Source: Chlamydiales bacterium
GTDB lineage: Bacteria > Chlamydiota > Chlamydiia > Chlamydiales > JAJFMA01
Direction of reading: 5' to 3'
Assembly (NCBI GenBank): GCA_030679955.1
Contig: JAUXSF010000016.1
Span: 1 to 45,317, forward strand
DNA length: 45,317 nt
Shown here: piece by piece, positions 45,169 to 45,317 of the stretch
Layout of the letters: the number at the start of each line of letters is the position of its first letter
How positions within the stretch are numbered: the stretch's first letter is position 1
Program-made: the position numbers and the translations under genes
Notes under the pieces: generated by a model
The model's input: only the letters and a program-made list of their open reading frames with translations
Database searches by the model: none
What the model was told of the DNA's origin: nothing

Positions 45169-45304
45169 CTCAGCGCGGGAGCGCTGAGTCTCTTAATAGC
45201 CCAGGGTAAGGAGTCCATAGGACGACGCAACCCTGGGAAACCGTGTATAGATAAATTAGCTCTGCGGAAGCAGAGCGTCAGACATTCCCAGAAAGGCCTA
45301 TTAA
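45169..45304 (+). ncRNA. Possible structured RNA or REP-type repeat
   Basis: A set of perfect stems: CTCAGCGC-GGGA-GCGCTGAG (45169-45188), CCCAGGGT/ACCCTGGG (45200-45207 with 45230-45237, inner GTCC/GGAC), GCTCTGC-GGAA-GCAGAGC (45259-45276), and an outer TTAATAG/CTATTAA pairing (45193-45199 with 45298-45304) that closes the last two into a three-way junction. Two loops are GNRA tetraloops. A CCCAGGGT...ACCCTGGG unit also occurs in repeats of PVC-group bacteria, so it may be a repeat rather than a gene. Transcription is not shown. Confidence 0.4.
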
Positions 45305-45317
45305 TTTTCGACTTTGC

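Larger units (their letters stand above)
44872..45317. other. Gene-free right edge with repeats and RNA-like folds
   Basis: No gene is supported here. From left to right it holds a second AGGATATGC-type core (45005-45024), a hairpin ATCGCGAAGCGAT, an AATGGTGTTAAGTTAA motif that I recall from repeats next to transposons in environmental bacteria, and the branched fold at 45169-45304. Confidence 0.5.

Overview
The window looks like a chromosomal segment of a non-Chlamydiaceae member of the phylum Chlamydiota (a Parachlamydia/Waddlia/Simkania-type amoeba-associated chlamydia). The reasons are: rpsL, rpsG and rpsJ products with chlamydia-like sequence; the str block rpsL-rpsG-fusA-rpsJ close to a tail-specific protease, as in Chlamydia; an NTT/TLC-family nucleotide transporter; rplU-rpmA-obg; birA and rodA on either side of one locus; and many lineage-specific, effector-like proteins. 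Genus and species cannot be fixed from the sequence alone.

Layout. (1) 190-13343: a surface-glycan island of 13 genes (glycosyltransferases, nucleotide-sugar epimerases, a heptose-type kinase/nucleotidyltransferase pair, four methyltransferases, a UDP-glucuronate decarboxylase) lies between birA and rodA, which I recall as neighbours in Chlamydia trachomatis. (2) 13459-16937: rodA with a coupled small gene, then three tandem secreted paralogs whose C-terminal tails differ. (3) 17195-20825: a large orphan protein and an AAA_14/DUF4143 ATPase. (4) 20914-24385: the rpsL-rpsG-fusA-rpsJ ribosomal operon, read leftward from a good promoter. (5) 24538-29310: an ankyrin-repeat protein with a possible permuted papain-like domain, divergent from two paralogous helical proteins. 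(6) 29321-37604: scpA-scpB, a tail-specific protease, tRNA-Phe, an NTT transporter, a secreted beta-sandwich-like protein, an exported NagZ-type glycosidase and a dehydrogenase homolog that has lost its catalytic residues. (7) 37751-39860: rplU-rpmA-obg and a small membrane protein. (8) 40059-43950: four tandem copies of a cassette made of a conserved upstream box, an unknown alpha-helical protein and a 3' hairpin. (9) 44014-45317: a membrane-anchored protein with a winged-helix-like segment, then a repeat-rich gene-free end with a predicted branched RNA fold.

The glycan island probably makes and assembles methylated, xylose- and possibly heptose-containing sugars for the cell surface. The ribosomal, SMC-kleisin, Obg and RodA genes are housekeeping. 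The most promising undescribed material is the four-cassette family at 40-44 kb, with the ankyrin/papain-like protein, the helical pair with duplicated NWH repeats, and the secreted trio next. Dispersed small repeats (CGCAAAG-type and an AGGATATGC-type element) mark several intergenic regions. No insertion sequence transposase, CRISPR array, rRNA or replication origin was seen.
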